From Salvator merianae (taxonomy: Eukaryota > Chordata > Lepidosauria > Squamata > Teiidae), in assembly GCA_003586115.2 (NCBI GenBank), contig QVOM02000073.1, positions 25,778,175-25,842,174 of the forward strand: DNA of 64,000 bases, read 5' to 3'. The position numbers and the translations under genes are program-made. Position 1 is the first letter of the stretch. Every line of letters starts with the position of its first letter. Below the pieces are notes generated by a model. The model saw only the letters and a list, made by a program, of their open reading frames with translations, was not told the DNA's origin and made no database searches. Shown here piece after piece: positions 12,881 through 24,720 of the stretch.

Positions 12881-14187
12881 GGCATTTCACATAGGTCACA
12901 TGTCACCAGCATAAATATACAAATATACAGCTCTGTGCAACTTTTCATTAACAAGTTATGTAACAAAGTAAGTTGTTTATGCTCATTTGGTTTGAGTGAT
13001 GGAATATTCAGAGCAGTCAATATGCTATATTGTAATAAGTTGTATATTCCCCCATTCATCCATTTCATAGACCCCCATTTTTTAAAATATCTATATTTGC
13101 TTGTTGCTACCAATCAGCCATTAACTAAAAGGAACATGGCTGTTTGTTCATACTAGCTTGTTTCCTCCTCCTTAGATGAATGTAATGCTAATCTGTGCCC
13201 CTTTTGTAGGATAACTTTCTAATTTCCTTTCCTTTCGCTGTTGCACTTTGGTAGAAAGCTATGACTAATTGGGTGGACAAAAGCAATGTCAAAGCATCAG
13301 CTATGTTTTTACTGGGAAAAAGATAGAATAATGACCAAATGTCTATGTAAGAAGGCAACAATTATTTCAATGCCAGTATTTAGCTAAAACCCAGTGACTC
13401 AGAGCATCTGCAACCTGTCACATGATGAGAGCTGCTACCTCTTCCTTTGAAAGGAGTGTCCTTTCCTTAAACTGGAGTAAACCATTCTGGATTGCTCTCT
13501 TACCCATGTCCATTCTTCACCTGGAATATTAGATCAGCCAGGATGTGGTCTGACTTCTGCCTGTACCTCCAGTCCTTGGCTGACCTGTCTGGCCAGGGGA
13601 TTTGTGTGAAGAGGTCCAGCACAGAGCTTTATTTGTCGGCTGGCAGCCCTTTTATCTTTGTGCTGGCTAGAAAGTAAGTCAGCTGTACCCAGCCCCAATT
13701 GAGGCCTTGTTTGGATAGAGCTACAGAAAAGACTAACAAGCATACAAGAGTTAGACAAAAATATGCAACATGGAGACTGAAGACAACAAAAGCCCAGCTT
13801 CTCTGTCTTTCTGCCTTCCTAAGCCTTAAGCCTTAATCTGTTCATTCAATAAAGTTAAAGTTCAGGACAGTGAGGGAAGAGAAAGGCTTTGTTTTGATCT
13901 TCTGATCTATATTTTGACCTACTACCAATCAAAATGTGACTCAGGATAATTAGAAGAGGCTTCCAATTGGACCTGCCCCATCTGCTTCGTAGAGCTACTT
14001 CTGGATAACATGTATCTAGTAAAACCTATGTTGCTCTATCTGTCTTTGATTTTATTATCCTGAAATGCTGTTGAAATATTCTTCAGCCATCCTGTTCAAG
14101 TCGATTATGGGATTTAGATAAAGAGTCTGACCTACTTTTAAGGAGAACTGGTTTTAACTCCCCTAAATAAGCTCCCAAAGAGACTTT

Positions 14188-14691
14188 GGGCCTTTCTGCA
14201 CTAAAAGGCCCATGGTCAAAACCAGTGGAAAAGCATGGTCTGGTAAAGAGCACCACCTGCATGGTGGCATTGGCCCAGATGAGTCTTCACTTCAGTCCTG
14301 AAACTTGTGCGAGCTTTGGAATGAGCCCCTGAAGGATCCAAAGTGTTAAGAACTTTCATTCCTAACCCTGGAGCCACTGGAGGATGCATTTCAGCAACAC
14401 ACTTTGGTGTGTCACCAAAATCACTCCCCTGGTAGTCCCAATCATGGTGGCATGCTTTCTGCATGCCTCCATGGTCTGCACCAGAGCCTGCTGGTCTGCC
14501 AGTAGACCTGTTTAAATAGGTTTACCAATAGTCCTGACCAGAGCCTATGTGGCTTTGTCTAATGCAGACAGAGCATTACAGTGGGGTTGGGGTCGGGGCT
14601 TGCAGGTCTGCACTAATGTGCAGACCAGTGGGACCCAGAAGTGGACTTCATGGTCCCTTATTCTGGATTAAAGGTAAATGCAGAAAGGGCC
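14188..14691. mobile_element. MITE, family C, 504 bp
   Basis: The left end GGGCCTTTCTGCAC and the right end (inward GGCCCTTTCTGCATTTACC) form terminal inverted repeats. Exact TTT target duplications occur at 14185-14187 and 14692-14694. The interior shares the pattern found at 15547, 20197, 37444, 38150 and 61910: short text about a TTTGAAGG-like segment, then a near-palindromic midpoint. There is no open reading frame of note. Confidence 0.8.
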
Positions 14692-15319
14692 TTTGAATGA
14701 GTCCTTTTGCTTAATTCACATTAGGGGGTGATCTGTGGTTTAGCATGGAGTGGCTACTCTGGGGATGTGGGGGCCATGCTTTGCCAGAGCCCTGAAAAAA
14801 TCTCCCTGTCTGAGCTACTGGGAGGATATCAATTGGACAATATCATCATAAGCTCTTCATTGGAAATTCTGTAGAAGATTTTTAAGTTCCTCAATATTAG
14901 TAACAGGTATGGAAATGCTGTCAGTTTTTGCAGCTGGAAGCAACACAATCATATCTCGATTGGACGTGTGAACTCCCAATATGGAAACCAAAAGGAAAAT
15001 AAAAGATGATAATCTTTCATTGTGAACTGATGCCCCAATTTTGTGAGTCACTTGCTCTAAAGCTGTGTCCTATGTAAGAATGACTCATTATTTTTGGAGA
15101 TCTAACAAAGCACAGCTGAATCATCTAATTGCAAAAATGGTAAACAAGTACATGTAGGTTTGGTTTTGGGATTTTTTGCTTTTAACCTGTGAATCTATGA
15201 AAGACACTTCTCATCTTAGTATGTGGGAATGATTTTAACGCAACCCTCAAATTGCCCAAGAGAAGGTGGCTGATCATGTAGGGTTAAAAAGAATAGAACT
15301 TAACATTCACAATGTCATT

Positions 15320-15400
15320 TGTAAGAATGCATCTAGACCATCTAGTCCAGCATCCTGTTTCACACAGTGACCCACCAATTGCTTCTTATCATTCTCAAGT
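15320..15400 (+). repeat. CR1-like LINE fragment
   Basis: ACCATCTAGTCCAGCATCCT followed by GTTTCACACAGTGACCCACC is a motif widespread in squamate genomes, and it recurs in longer form at 19862-20180. It is a short, diverged fragment. Confidence 0.55.
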
Positions 15401-15546
15401 AGAAAATAAAGGCAAAACCTTCATCTACTCTTGATTCTTTGCAAATATCCTTTAGATATTCTAGTCGTCCTAGAATAACTTAGAATCAAGCTCGTAAGGT
15501 GATAAAAATTACACATTGTTGCTACTTAGTAGTGACTGCATATTTA

Positions 15547-16054
15547 GGGCATTCCCATGCTTAACCTGGGCTGGACTGCTCCAGTTAGAGATGCTTCTAC
15601 TGAAGCTGCAGCTGGATCCCTTGGAAGGCCTGTTCTGGGACAGTCCTTGAGCCACCCTGTGCCATTCCAAAGCTCCTGCGGGGTATTGAGCCTGCTGTAA
15701 GGACTTTGATGGCCAGGAATCAAAGTTGCTGGCCTCAGAGCCCTGGGGGGGACCCATTTCTGTGGCACCGAAATGGGTCCCTCTACTAAACTGGAACAAA
15801 GAGGCATGTGCTCTTCCACATGCCTCCCTGTTCTGTTCCAGTGCCCCCTGGACTGCTGATAGATCTTTTTAAAAAGATCTATTGATATCCCAATCTATGC
15901 AGTCATTCTGGCTGCCCAGACTAGGCTATGCTCCATCTAGTGTGGACAAAGCATGCTAACAGGAGTCATGGCTTCCTCTTAAGCTGGTCCACCATGCAAA
16001 AAAGGAGGCATCTGGATCCCTTCCTAGACTAGCAAGCGAAGTATTAAAAGGCCC
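15547..16054. mobile_element. MITE, family C, 508 bp
   Basis: The left end GGGCATTCCCATGC and the right end (inward GGGCCTTTTAATACTTCGC) are weak terminal repeats, flanked by exact TTA duplications at 15544-15546 and 16055-16057. The interior includes a 24-bp perfect palindrome at 15859-15882 (ATAGATCTTTTT and its complement). Similar interior to 38150-38625. Confidence 0.75.
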
Positions 16055-16316
16055 TTAGAGTTGTAGGAAAACACAAACCAGCAATTATTGTTCTGTATCA
16101 TAGACCTCCATTCAAAGATACTGGGAGAAATCAGATAGACTGAACAACCACATTAGAAAATAGCATTTTTAGTCAGTTAACAATTTAACTGGCCGCCTGT
16201 TTAAGCCTAAAATCAGCTACAGTACACTCAGCCAGTATAACAGTACCTGAAACATATCACCTTAAGTATAATTTATGATCTTTCTGGTCCACTTTCAGTA
16301 ATAAAGAAGTGATATG

Positions 16317-16600
16317 GGGCCTGTTTGCCCCATGAGTGTCTGGACACTCACTAGCACAGTGCATCCACATTTGGAGAGGCCCCAGCATTTGTGCTGAGTC
16401 CCTGGTCACCATGGCAGCAGCTGAATGTTTCTGTAGCTGCTGTTATGGTGAGCAGCCAGCATTCACATTGTGAATGCTTGCAAGCCTGGTTCTGTACTGA
16501 TTCAGCCCTCGCAGTGCAGATGGTCCCTGCACCATGTGATCTGTTCCACCTTAGAATGGTAGAATTCTACCATTCTAAGGTGGAAAGTGTGAACAGGCCC
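16317..16600. mobile_element. MITE, family B, 284 bp, with perfect palindrome
   Basis: Left end GGGCCTGTTTGCCCC; right end reads inward GGGCCTGTTCACACTTTCC. Exact ATG duplications lie at 16314-16316 and 16601-16603. The interior matches 40630-41087 and 47822-48253 (for example GTGAGCAGCCAGCATTCACA) but is shorter. A perfect 42-bp palindrome (16544-16585, centred on GAATTC) lies next to the right terminus. Confidence 0.85.
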
Positions 16601-17106
16601 ATGGATTCCTTTTGTTCATCATCCACCTAATGCTGTTGGTGACGGCTTCAATCAGGAGCACTAGTGTTTTTAAATAACCAAATTTGTGAGGATGGGTATG
16701 GTGCAAAATTTACTGTAGTTAATTTTAACCATATTTTTCAGGATTAAAAATGCCTGGAAATAATTAGATAGATCTCAAACAGTTAACTAGCTGTGAAGTT
16801 TGAAAGAAAAATAAATCTTAGTCTGTAATCTTAGTCTAAATCTTCACAGAGTGATTATTCTCTTTCATTTACTTATGAATAAGTTATTTCCAAATGTGGA
16901 GACTGTTAATTGTCATTCAAGATAATGAGATGTGTTGCCTTTGGATACACCCAGATGTAGCAAACAAATCATAGCTAGCTTGAAAGAATTCATCAGAAAG
17001 TCATCAGAAAAAGACAAAAAATCCTGGGTTATTTAAATGCCCCACTTAATTATTTAATTTTATTAGGAAAAAGAAAAATCAAACATAATTTGATAGACAA
17101 GCAGTC

Positions 17107-17160
17107 AATAAAATAAAATAAAATAAAATAAAATAAAATAAAATAAAATAAAATAATAAA
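17107..17160. repeat. (AAAAT)n microsatellite
   Basis: About ten tandem AAAAT units. Confidence 0.9.
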
Positions 17161-17512
17161 AAGGAAAGCATTTCCTGCTGATTTCCCTTATCTACGCTGG
17201 ACAAGATGGCAAATTCCATTTAGGTATATGTGACCGTTTTCCTATCGCAGGTTTTTTTTCCTTGGAGGAAAAACCATTTATGACACTAACTTGATTTTTC
17301 CATCTTTTGCTGTCTGACTACAATGTCCTAAGAAAATATGATTATAAAATTAGGAAGGACAGAAAAACTACATGTAAAATAGGAATTATCTGTGGAGCTG
17401 TTTTCTTACCTACCCATTTTCCCCCAGAAGCCAAAATATTTATTGTAATGATTCTTTTTCATTTTTGTTCATTGTGGGGGCTCTGACAATGTCTAAAATA
17501 CATATGACACTA

Positions 17513-17909
17513 GGGCTAGGTTCACATGTACCTTTTTGAAATGGTCTCCAAAGACCGTTCCAGGTCGGTGCGCAACAAGAATGGTTGGGGCCTTTTGCAT
17601 GCTGAGTGCTGGAACAGACCCGTTCCTGTCCAGCCACTTTAGCAATGCAAACAGCAAGTCTTCCTGTTGTGTTCCTAGCCTTATGTCTAGACATCAGACG
17701 TCCTATGCACAACATGACACAGCACAGCAGGACACAACATAATAGGTACGTGAACCCTGACGCAGTCCAAATTATTTCCAGTGTTGTAGGACAGCTTGTA
17801 AGCCCCGAATGGCTCAGGATGCCTCAAAGACAGCTGCAGCAGATCATGGTGTGAACATCATGTGCCCACGATCCACCTGGAACTGTCTCTCAGGCAAGTG
17901 CAAAAAGGT
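17513..17909. mobile_element. MITE, family D (probable)
   Basis: Left end GGGCTAGGTTCACATGTACC after CTA; right end about GCAAGTGCAAAAAGGT. The interior is shared with 35924-36284 (GGAACAGACCCGTTCCTGTC here against GGTACAGGCCCAGTCATGCC there, and the following CAATGCAAACAGCA). No exact target duplication was seen, so the borders are approximate. Confidence 0.6.
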
Positions 17910-18923
17910 AAAGACCAAAGAGGATCAGCACTCTAGATGGAATGGTAGAAATTTTGCTTGCGTGAACACACAAAACCTGTAAGTTTTATAATAGTACATA
18001 TTGTTTTGTATTTATGTATTGTATGTATTTGCTATCTAATCAACTAAAAGAGCTCAGTTGGCACACAAACATAAAACCTTGAAATAAACAAAAACTAAAA
18101 ACCAACACCATAAATATATACAGAATATGATTCTCGGAGTGCCTAGCTCCTGAGGCTTCTTCAGGACACCCACAGCTAAAGGAGTGAATGCAGCCATAAC
18201 TGAATAAGATGGTTTAGGACAGATCACCCTAAAATTTGCAGAATAAAAAAAAAATCTTTATAAAATATTTTTTTCTATGCACCTTTCCCACTAAACTGAC
18301 CAATCCTGAAACAGACACTAGTGTTGTCAGATAATGAAACTTCACATACCAGTGGGTAACAACAAAAGAACTCCTTCATTTAATGCATCACTATTACATA
18401 AAACACTTTTATTGACACAGCTGGTTTGTGAGTAGGTAGCAAAACTGCCTAGGTTTAATCCTGAAGTAATGCAGGTTTACAACTTAAAGAAGGACAGTGA
18501 GAAAGACGGAGGAAAGATTAGGAACAATGGACTTAAGAAGCCTAATTCTTCCACCATTATGGAGATAATTACAACATTGCAAATTAATAGCTAAGGCTTT
18601 TCTTGTTCAAAGATTCTAGCATATTGCTTCCTAATTTAATTCTGATCTTCTTTGATCTGGGGACATATCCAGTTTCCACACAATAGGTAACACTCCTATA
18701 TCTTTATAATGGCCAAGCCCTAGAAGATTATGAATCAACCAACCTACCTTCCTTCCTTTTCTTGTATTAGTGTTCTAAACCAGTTATGTTCTATCTTAAT
18801 ATTTCTTTAAGAAAACACTTTTGTTTTGCCACCATAATTAGACAATTTAACAATTTAATATCCTTGCAGTTCTTTAAAGCCTTACATGGCTGTTAGTCAC
18901 ATAATGATCTACAACAAAACACT

Positions 18924-19209
18924 GGGTGTATTCACACTTCGTGGAGGTCCTTGCAATTGAGAGCAGCATATCACTGCTCCCAATTGCAACTAGCTGTGGA
19001 GGACAAATTAGCCAGTCATTATGGCAGTGCTGGATGCTTCCCAGCTGCTGTCATGGTAAAGATCCAGCAAGGCTACCAGCATTTGCACCACAAATGCTGG
19101 CAGCCTGCCGATGATAAGGACTATGGCCACACAGTATGGAAAGTGTCCATGCTGCATGGTCAGTACAGCATAATTATCTTGTTCTACAGTGGTAAGTGCA
19201 AAAATGCCC
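18924..19209. mobile_element. MITE, family E, 286 bp
   Basis: This is the inverted counterpart of 24382-24720: its right end read inward (GGGCATTTTTGCACTTACCA) and the adjoining CTGTAGAACAAGATAATTAT match the left end of that copy, and its left end matches that copy's right part (CTCCCAATTGCAACTAG). The flanks are ACT and ACA, an imperfect 3-bp duplication. Confidence 0.75.
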
Positions 19210-19283
19210 ACAGAGGGGTAATTTTATCATAAATCAATGCACATCTACACATAAGAAAGTCCTAGTTAGTATAAATGGATTTA

Positions 19284-19696
19284 AAGCCTGTTTACACTTG
19301 ACAGTCTAGAACGGTATGTGCTGTGACCCCCATCTGTACTGTGAGGACTGGAACAGCCCTGTACTGGGCCTCCAGCACTCACAGTGCAGAGAGCTGGCTC
19401 AACCGACTTGGCAGTGGCCACGGCAACATCCAGCCATTGCCATGGCAATCAGGGATGCGGTGTGCAACTGTCCAGTCACAGCCACACTGTGCTGCTGATT
19501 TGCAGCATTCGCACCTGGAAGAAGGTGCAAATGCAGCTGACTGGGAGTGATCTAGGTGCTCCTGGTTGAGCTGTGGAGAACAATTTTGGCAGTGTTCAGG
19601 AGTGGCTGCAGCCACTCCTTGCAGTGTGAGGTTGTATGAACACACTTACCCGGTTAGCATCTGCTTGCTCACTAATGGGTACATTTGAAAAGGACC
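19284..19696. mobile_element. MITE, family B, 413 bp
   Basis: Left end AAGCCTGTTTACACTTGAC, right end inward GGTCCTTTTCAAATGTACCC, with TTA duplications at 19281-19283 and 19697-19699. The interior is collinear with 34598-35034 (short blocks such as TGTACTGGGCCT / TGTACTGGACCT and GGCAACATCCAGCC / AGCAACATCTGGCT). Confidence 0.78.
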
Positions 19697-19861
19697 TTAC
19701 TCTCAGCGAGACATTCATCGGAGCGATAGTCTCAGGAAACATAGTAAAGCTCTTTCTCCCTCTCCTTTTGCTTTCCACTACAGTTTAGTCCATCACATTG
19801 GAGAGATGGAGAAGGGGCTGTCAGGGTTTGGATGAACCCATTGATATGTAATTTGCTGCAT

Positions 19862-20180
19862 GGTAAAATCTCATAAGAACTTCCAAAACTCCCCACTGGA
19901 TCAGACCCATGGCTCATCTAGTCCAGCAGTCTGTTCTTACCATGGCTAACCAGCTGCACCGGGAAACGCACCAGCATGAGGGCACAACTTGCTCTACTTG
20001 CAGTGTCCAGCAGCTGGCCTTCGTAGGCATACCACTTCTTGCTGCTATTAGGTTTAGTAGCTTGACTTCCATGAGTTGGTCCAACCCCTTTTTGAAACTA
20101 TCCAACCTGATCGCCAACACCACATCTTGTGGTAGTGAATTACTTTTACACTATGCATTGTGTAGAAACAACAATCCTTT
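19862..20180 (+). repeat. CR1-like LINE 3' fragment
   Basis: The series AAGAACTTCCAAAACTCC, GGATCAGACCCATGGCTC, CATCTAGTCCAGCAGTC, CAACCCCTTTTTGAAAC and CATCTTGTGGTAGTGAA follows the order of a very common squamate interspersed repeat that I believe to be CR1-related. It has frameshifts and no coding capacity. It ends 15 bp before the next MITE. Confidence 0.65.
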
Positions 20181-20196
20181 TGCCTGATTTAGTCAG

Positions 20197-20664
20197 GACT
20201 GTTTCTGCATTGAATGAATTTGCCAGTGGGCTGAGAGAAGGCTGTCCATATTCTTGATAGTTCAGCCCAGCCCAGGCCTGAGTGCTGACTTTGAAAGCAG
20301 ATCCCAGCCTTTGAGGCCAGTCCCCAAACTTTGAAGGTCAGGAATGAAAATTCCTGGTCTTTGAAGTATCCATCTGGGGTTGTTTCCATGGTGTGCCTAC
20401 TGATGTCGCTTCTGGCAGTGTTTCCTGGCAGACTACCAAAAAGTGCTCCCCATTGTTTTCCAAACTATGGGGTGTGCCGTCCACATGCCCTTCATGTTCT
20501 GGGATACAGACAGTAGTCTGTTTGTGGACTACTTCAAAGAGGTCCACACTTGGACCAGGATAAAGCACCAAAATTGCAGGGCTTCTGCTGGTCCACACTA
20601 GCATGTGGATGGCAGAGCCTAGACCAGAACATGGTCTGCTCTACTGCATAGTGTGGAAAGGGCC
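20197..20664. mobile_element. MITE, family C, 468 bp
   Basis: Left end GACTGTTTCTGCATTG, right end inward GGCCCTTTCCACACTATGC, with exact CAG duplications (20194-20196 and 20665-20667). The interior contains the family-typical segment AAACTTTGAAGGTCAGGAAT, then TTCCTGGTCTTTGAAGTATC. Confidence 0.75.
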
Positions 20665-21227
20665 CAGGATTCAATTCAATGGCTGACTTCTGGTTCTAGT
20701 ATTGTGAGAAAGAGAGAAAAAGTCTCCTTGTTCACTTTGTCCACAGCATGCATCTCATCTCTCTTTAAGCTGTGAACATAGCCTTAAGTTCCCAAGGATT
20801 TACCTCATCTAAGAGATGAGGACTCATTTCTCACAATGAATATTTCGCTCAGGAGTAACATTGCACTTTCAGCAGCTTGAGGTTAATTCTCACCGTGACC
20901 CTCTTCAGGATTAAACTCCTTTCCAGCTAGAAGTCAAGGAAATCTGTACCTTGCTTTAAGGCAATTAATATTCTAGTCAGTAGATCTGATTAGGGCACAT
21001 CCTTTGTGGATGGCTGATTGGTATACTTCACTATCTAGTTGCCTTTAAACTCCCACACATATGATAGCTAGTCCTAGCAGCAGAGGAGAGAAAATGGCTA
21101 CAAGAAGCCTTGTTTGGAAATAGAACTACATCTACAAAAGTATAGTTAAAGGATTGAAGTTATAGTGTTGCATTAGTTCTTTTTCAATTTATATGGTGGC
21201 ATATTGAATAATTGCTGCACTTACTAA

Positions 21228-21374
21228 GGCTGCATTCATACGTAAAAAAAAAAAAAAAAGAGCATCTCCAAATGGCTTTTGTGTTCTCATTCCATTACTA
21301 AGTCACATCTTTTCTAGGGTAGAATGCTCATTGGGGGGGGGGGGAAGGATGGCAGACTGGCATGTGAACAATCC
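21228..21374. mobile_element. Small MITE, about 147 bp
   Basis: Left end GGCTGCATTCATACG after TAA; right end inward GGATTGTTCACATGCC before TAC. The interior holds an A homopolymer (about 21243-21259) and a G homopolymer (about 21332-21344). The terminal repeats are short and imperfect. Confidence 0.5.
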
Positions 21375-21394
21375 TACTTGCAAACCATCTCTAA

Positions 21395-21998
21395 GGCCAT
21401 TTCCTCATGGTATATGTTATTCTGCGCAGTGCTATCCTATGCTGGTTAGTCTGGTCTATACTAGGCTGGACTAGCCCTAACGTGGAGTAAGAGCTCTTTG
21501 CATGTTGGGCAGCCCATGCTAGTCCAGCTTCATTTGTTGGTTGTGATGGTTGGGTCTGGCCCTTGAAGCCAGTGCCCAGACTCCAAAAGCTGGGATCTTT
21601 CACCTTGACCTTCACAGTTTCTGTAAAGACCTGTTTTTGGAGGTGCTGATTTCCTGCACCACTTCCAGTGGTGCTTCCTGTTGTGCTGCCAAAACATGTT
21701 CCCCATTGTATTTTGGTCTATGGAGTAATATCACCCAGATGACTCCATAGTCCAGAGTATAGAACTTGTCCATTGTCGAGGTCTGTTGCAGGTCCGAGAT
21801 AAAGCACCATGTTGGCTCCTTATCTTGGTCTATACCTTTGTCCAATGTGGCTGAAATGTATCAAGAGGGGAAGGGACCTGTTCTGAACCAGACTTGTGCG
21901 CAGATGGCAAGCCTCTGGACCTCTTCGTGGACCACTCCAATGGTTTTAGCTTCTGCAGAAATGCCTTTTTTTCTTTTTTACTGCATGTGAATGTAGCC
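21395..21998. mobile_element. MITE, family C, 604 bp
   Basis: Left end GGCCATTTCCTCATGG after TAA; right end inward GGCTACATTCACATGC before TTA (imperfect duplication). The interior has the family-C order: CTGGCCCTTGAAGCCAGTGC, then a TTCACCTTGACCTTC segment, then GAGTAATATCACCCAG. It is separated from the 21228 element by only about 20 bp. Confidence 0.65.
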
Positions 21999-22703
21999 TT
22001 ACTCAAGGTGATAGCAGAATGGTTACCCGGGCTAATTGATGTCACTGCATAGTGCCTACTCTTAATTTCTTTAAAAAAAGAGTAGGACAGTAGGCAGTGA
22101 AGCAGTAGTCCTACCAGCAAAAATCCTGATCAGGATTTTTGGGGTGCAGTTGCATCCTATTCTAGTTTGCATGCTGATTATCTGTTTTTTTCTTTCTTTC
22201 TGTAATTCCACAGTCATGTTAATGTAGGACATCCTCTGGGACACACCAGGGACTGAACTCTGCCAATTTCAGCTTATTGTTATAAGTGGCTTTGCCTCCA
22301 AACTAGGATGAAGACAGCTAGGATTCAAAACTAACCTGTGTTCATCTCCAGTGGGAATACACCACTACTCCCTTTTATCCTGTGTTAGATTTCTTTGTTC
22401 TGCCGTTTTGTTTGCAAATTAGCTGTGCTCACAGGTCAAGCACTTGCTGAGCTTCATTGACATTTAGTTTCATGAAAAATGGGTAGAACATTAACTGCTT
22501 CTGAACAGGCTGACTCCAAAGCAGTTGAAACTAGCCAAGTCGCTGTTGGAAGTAATTTTCAAACAAGGGTTTATGTACCATTAAATCTTTCACGTCTAGA
22601 CATCTGTCTATAGGGACATTTAACTCTCTCAGTTGCCTAAAAATGGGATACAAATCTACCCAGCAAACACAGTAGCAAATGAGAGCAGACATGAACTAAA
22701 TTA

Positions 22704-22919
22704 GGTTGTGTCCACATGCAGCTACAAAAAGTGCTTCTGAAGTTGCAACCAAGAGAAGGTTCTCAGATGGGATTGTCCACATTCCAGTCTACCTCCTCCC
22801 CCCACACTCCCATGAACATTCTAGACTAGACAAAGTAGATTAGAATGTCACCACAAGGACCATACACTACCATCTCTAAGGTGCCTTCAAGCTGCTTCTT
22901 TAGCTACGTGTGTGAGGCC
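22704..22919. mobile_element. Small MITE, about 216 bp (probable)
   Basis: Left end GGTTGTGTCCACATGCAGCT and right end inward GGCCTCACACACGTAGCT are inverted repeats with several mismatches. No exact target duplication (TTA against TCG). Confidence 0.5.
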
Positions 22920-23788
22920 TCGTGAAGCTTAAAGAAGATGGAGCAAATGCTCTGTGAGGGAAAGGTAACATGATGAAGGTGTGCAAAACTGTGTATGATC
23001 TGAGGAAATACTTTTTAACACTGTAAGTTGGGATCACCCTGATGAAGATAGCCAAGAAGATGAGCAAATTCTTCACAAAATTAAGCTGTGAAAGTCACAA
23101 TCATAGTTATTCATCTGGAAAGATTGAAAAGGGGATTAGATCAAGGTAGACAGAAATTCTTGACAGATAAACCTATGACAGGGCAGTACTGGTTGCTAGA
23201 AAACATGACCTAGAGAAGTTGCTCTTCTCGTGTCTAAACAGAATGTAAGACAAAACAAATCTTGGAGGCAGAAGCATTCTGAAAGAGCTCTTTGAGGGTA
23301 TTGAGGGACTATTTTGGAGGGGAAGTAGAGAAGGGACTTTATATGCACACAAATTGCTAATTTAGTTTGCACATCTAAGCCTAAATGATCAGTGATTGAT
23401 TATGGAATGTTTTGATATTAGGCTGCACCAGTCTTCTGGTCCATCTTGTATCACCTGCATTAATTGGCAGAAATTCACTAGGCTTTCAGAGAAGGGAAAA
23501 TTCCAATGCAATTTGAAGACACCAGAGATCTATATATAGATCAGCATTAGTTGTGTGAACCAGAAGCCCAGCATGGAAATATGTATGGGACTCTAGTCTG
23601 TCACAGGTGTCTACTCCTTCCTTGCCTGCAGAGCATGTATTATATACAAATTATCTATAGCACCTTGCCTAATTTTAGAACCTCTAATCAAAGTCAATGC
23701 TTTCTTTAAATCATTGAGAGCACATGGTGGTTAAGTCTAATGAAAGCTATTGATAGGCACTCACTGTCCTAATTTCCTGCTTCATCAG

Positions 23789-23856
23789 AGCGTGTAACTG
23801 CAGTGAAAACCGACATCTTCGTCACCAGCTTTGGACCTGTTTCAGACCATGATATG
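23789..23856 (+). CDS. GABRA1: GABRA1 exon: residues 63-85
   Basis: Acceptor TTCATCAG ends at 23788 and donor GTAAGTG begins at 23857. The 68-bp exon completes the split Glu and reads [20 protein letters not shown] then DM, ending in phase 0. It is the first core beta-strand segment of the extracellular domain, shared by all GABA-A alpha subunits. The only change I see against human is Glu to Ala in RVTEV. Length and phases equal those of the mammalian exon. Confidence 0.97.
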
Positions 23857-24381
23857 GTAAGTGATATCCAATTTTCTACAGTATATATAGTATCTTTGGA
23901 AAGAGTGTGAAAATCTACTGTAGCCGATTACTGGTTTTGCCCAATAAGTTTTCTATATTGATCCCATTTTTAGAGTTTTTCACTGTGACTGCATGAAGTG
24001 CTTTTAATGGCATTCCCAGTTCAATTGAAATGTTTTTAACTTTAGTTTGATCTGTATTAATGTTTCTGACATGGGTGAGAGTCGCAATTGGGATGGATGC
24101 TTTCCTATGATAAGCATATCCTCACATGAAAGGGTCATTTGTACAAAGCAGAGAAGAAATGGTTGGTGAAATTAGTAAACGAGTTGTAATTTATGCCAGT
24201 AGTGACTCATGCAGTGAAACCAGTGGGGCAGCAGAGGCTGAGCTGCCTATAGACAGCAAGAGGAAAATGCAGGATAATTTTTCTAAAAAAGCTTGTTAAC
24301 ACAACCCTTTTGCAGAAGAACAAACAGCAAAAGCCAGCATGGTTGAGTAGATAGCAATGTGTTCCAGTCTCCCAGGAGTAT

Positions 24382-24720
24382 GGGCCTTTTCACACTTACC
24401 ACTGTAGAACAGGATAATTATCCTGTTCTATGGTGGTATTGACCATGCAGTGCAGACACTGTCTGCACTGCATGGTCATAGTACTTACCAGCAGCAGGAG
24501 ACCATCACAGAGCGGTGACTGCAGCAAGTGCAAACACAGTTTACCGGGAGCTGACTATCAGCTCCTGGTAAAGATGTGGAGTACTAATTTGTGGTTCATA
24601 ACTAGTTGCAATCGGGAGCAGCATTATGTTGCTCCCAGTTGCAAGGGCCTCCACAGAGTGCAGAAGTACTGTACTAGCAAGCATCTCAGACTCTCGCTAA
24701 TACAAAGTGTGAACAGGCCC
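24382..24720. mobile_element. MITE, family E, 339 bp
   Basis: Left end GGGCCTTTTCACACTTACCA; right end inward GGGCCTGTTCACACTTTG. Flanks are TAT (24379-24381) and TAA, a one-mismatch 3-bp duplication. Near the left end is a small palindrome, GAACAGGATAATTATCCTGT, and the interior carries a long inverted segment about GGGAGC...GCTCCC. Confidence 0.8.
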
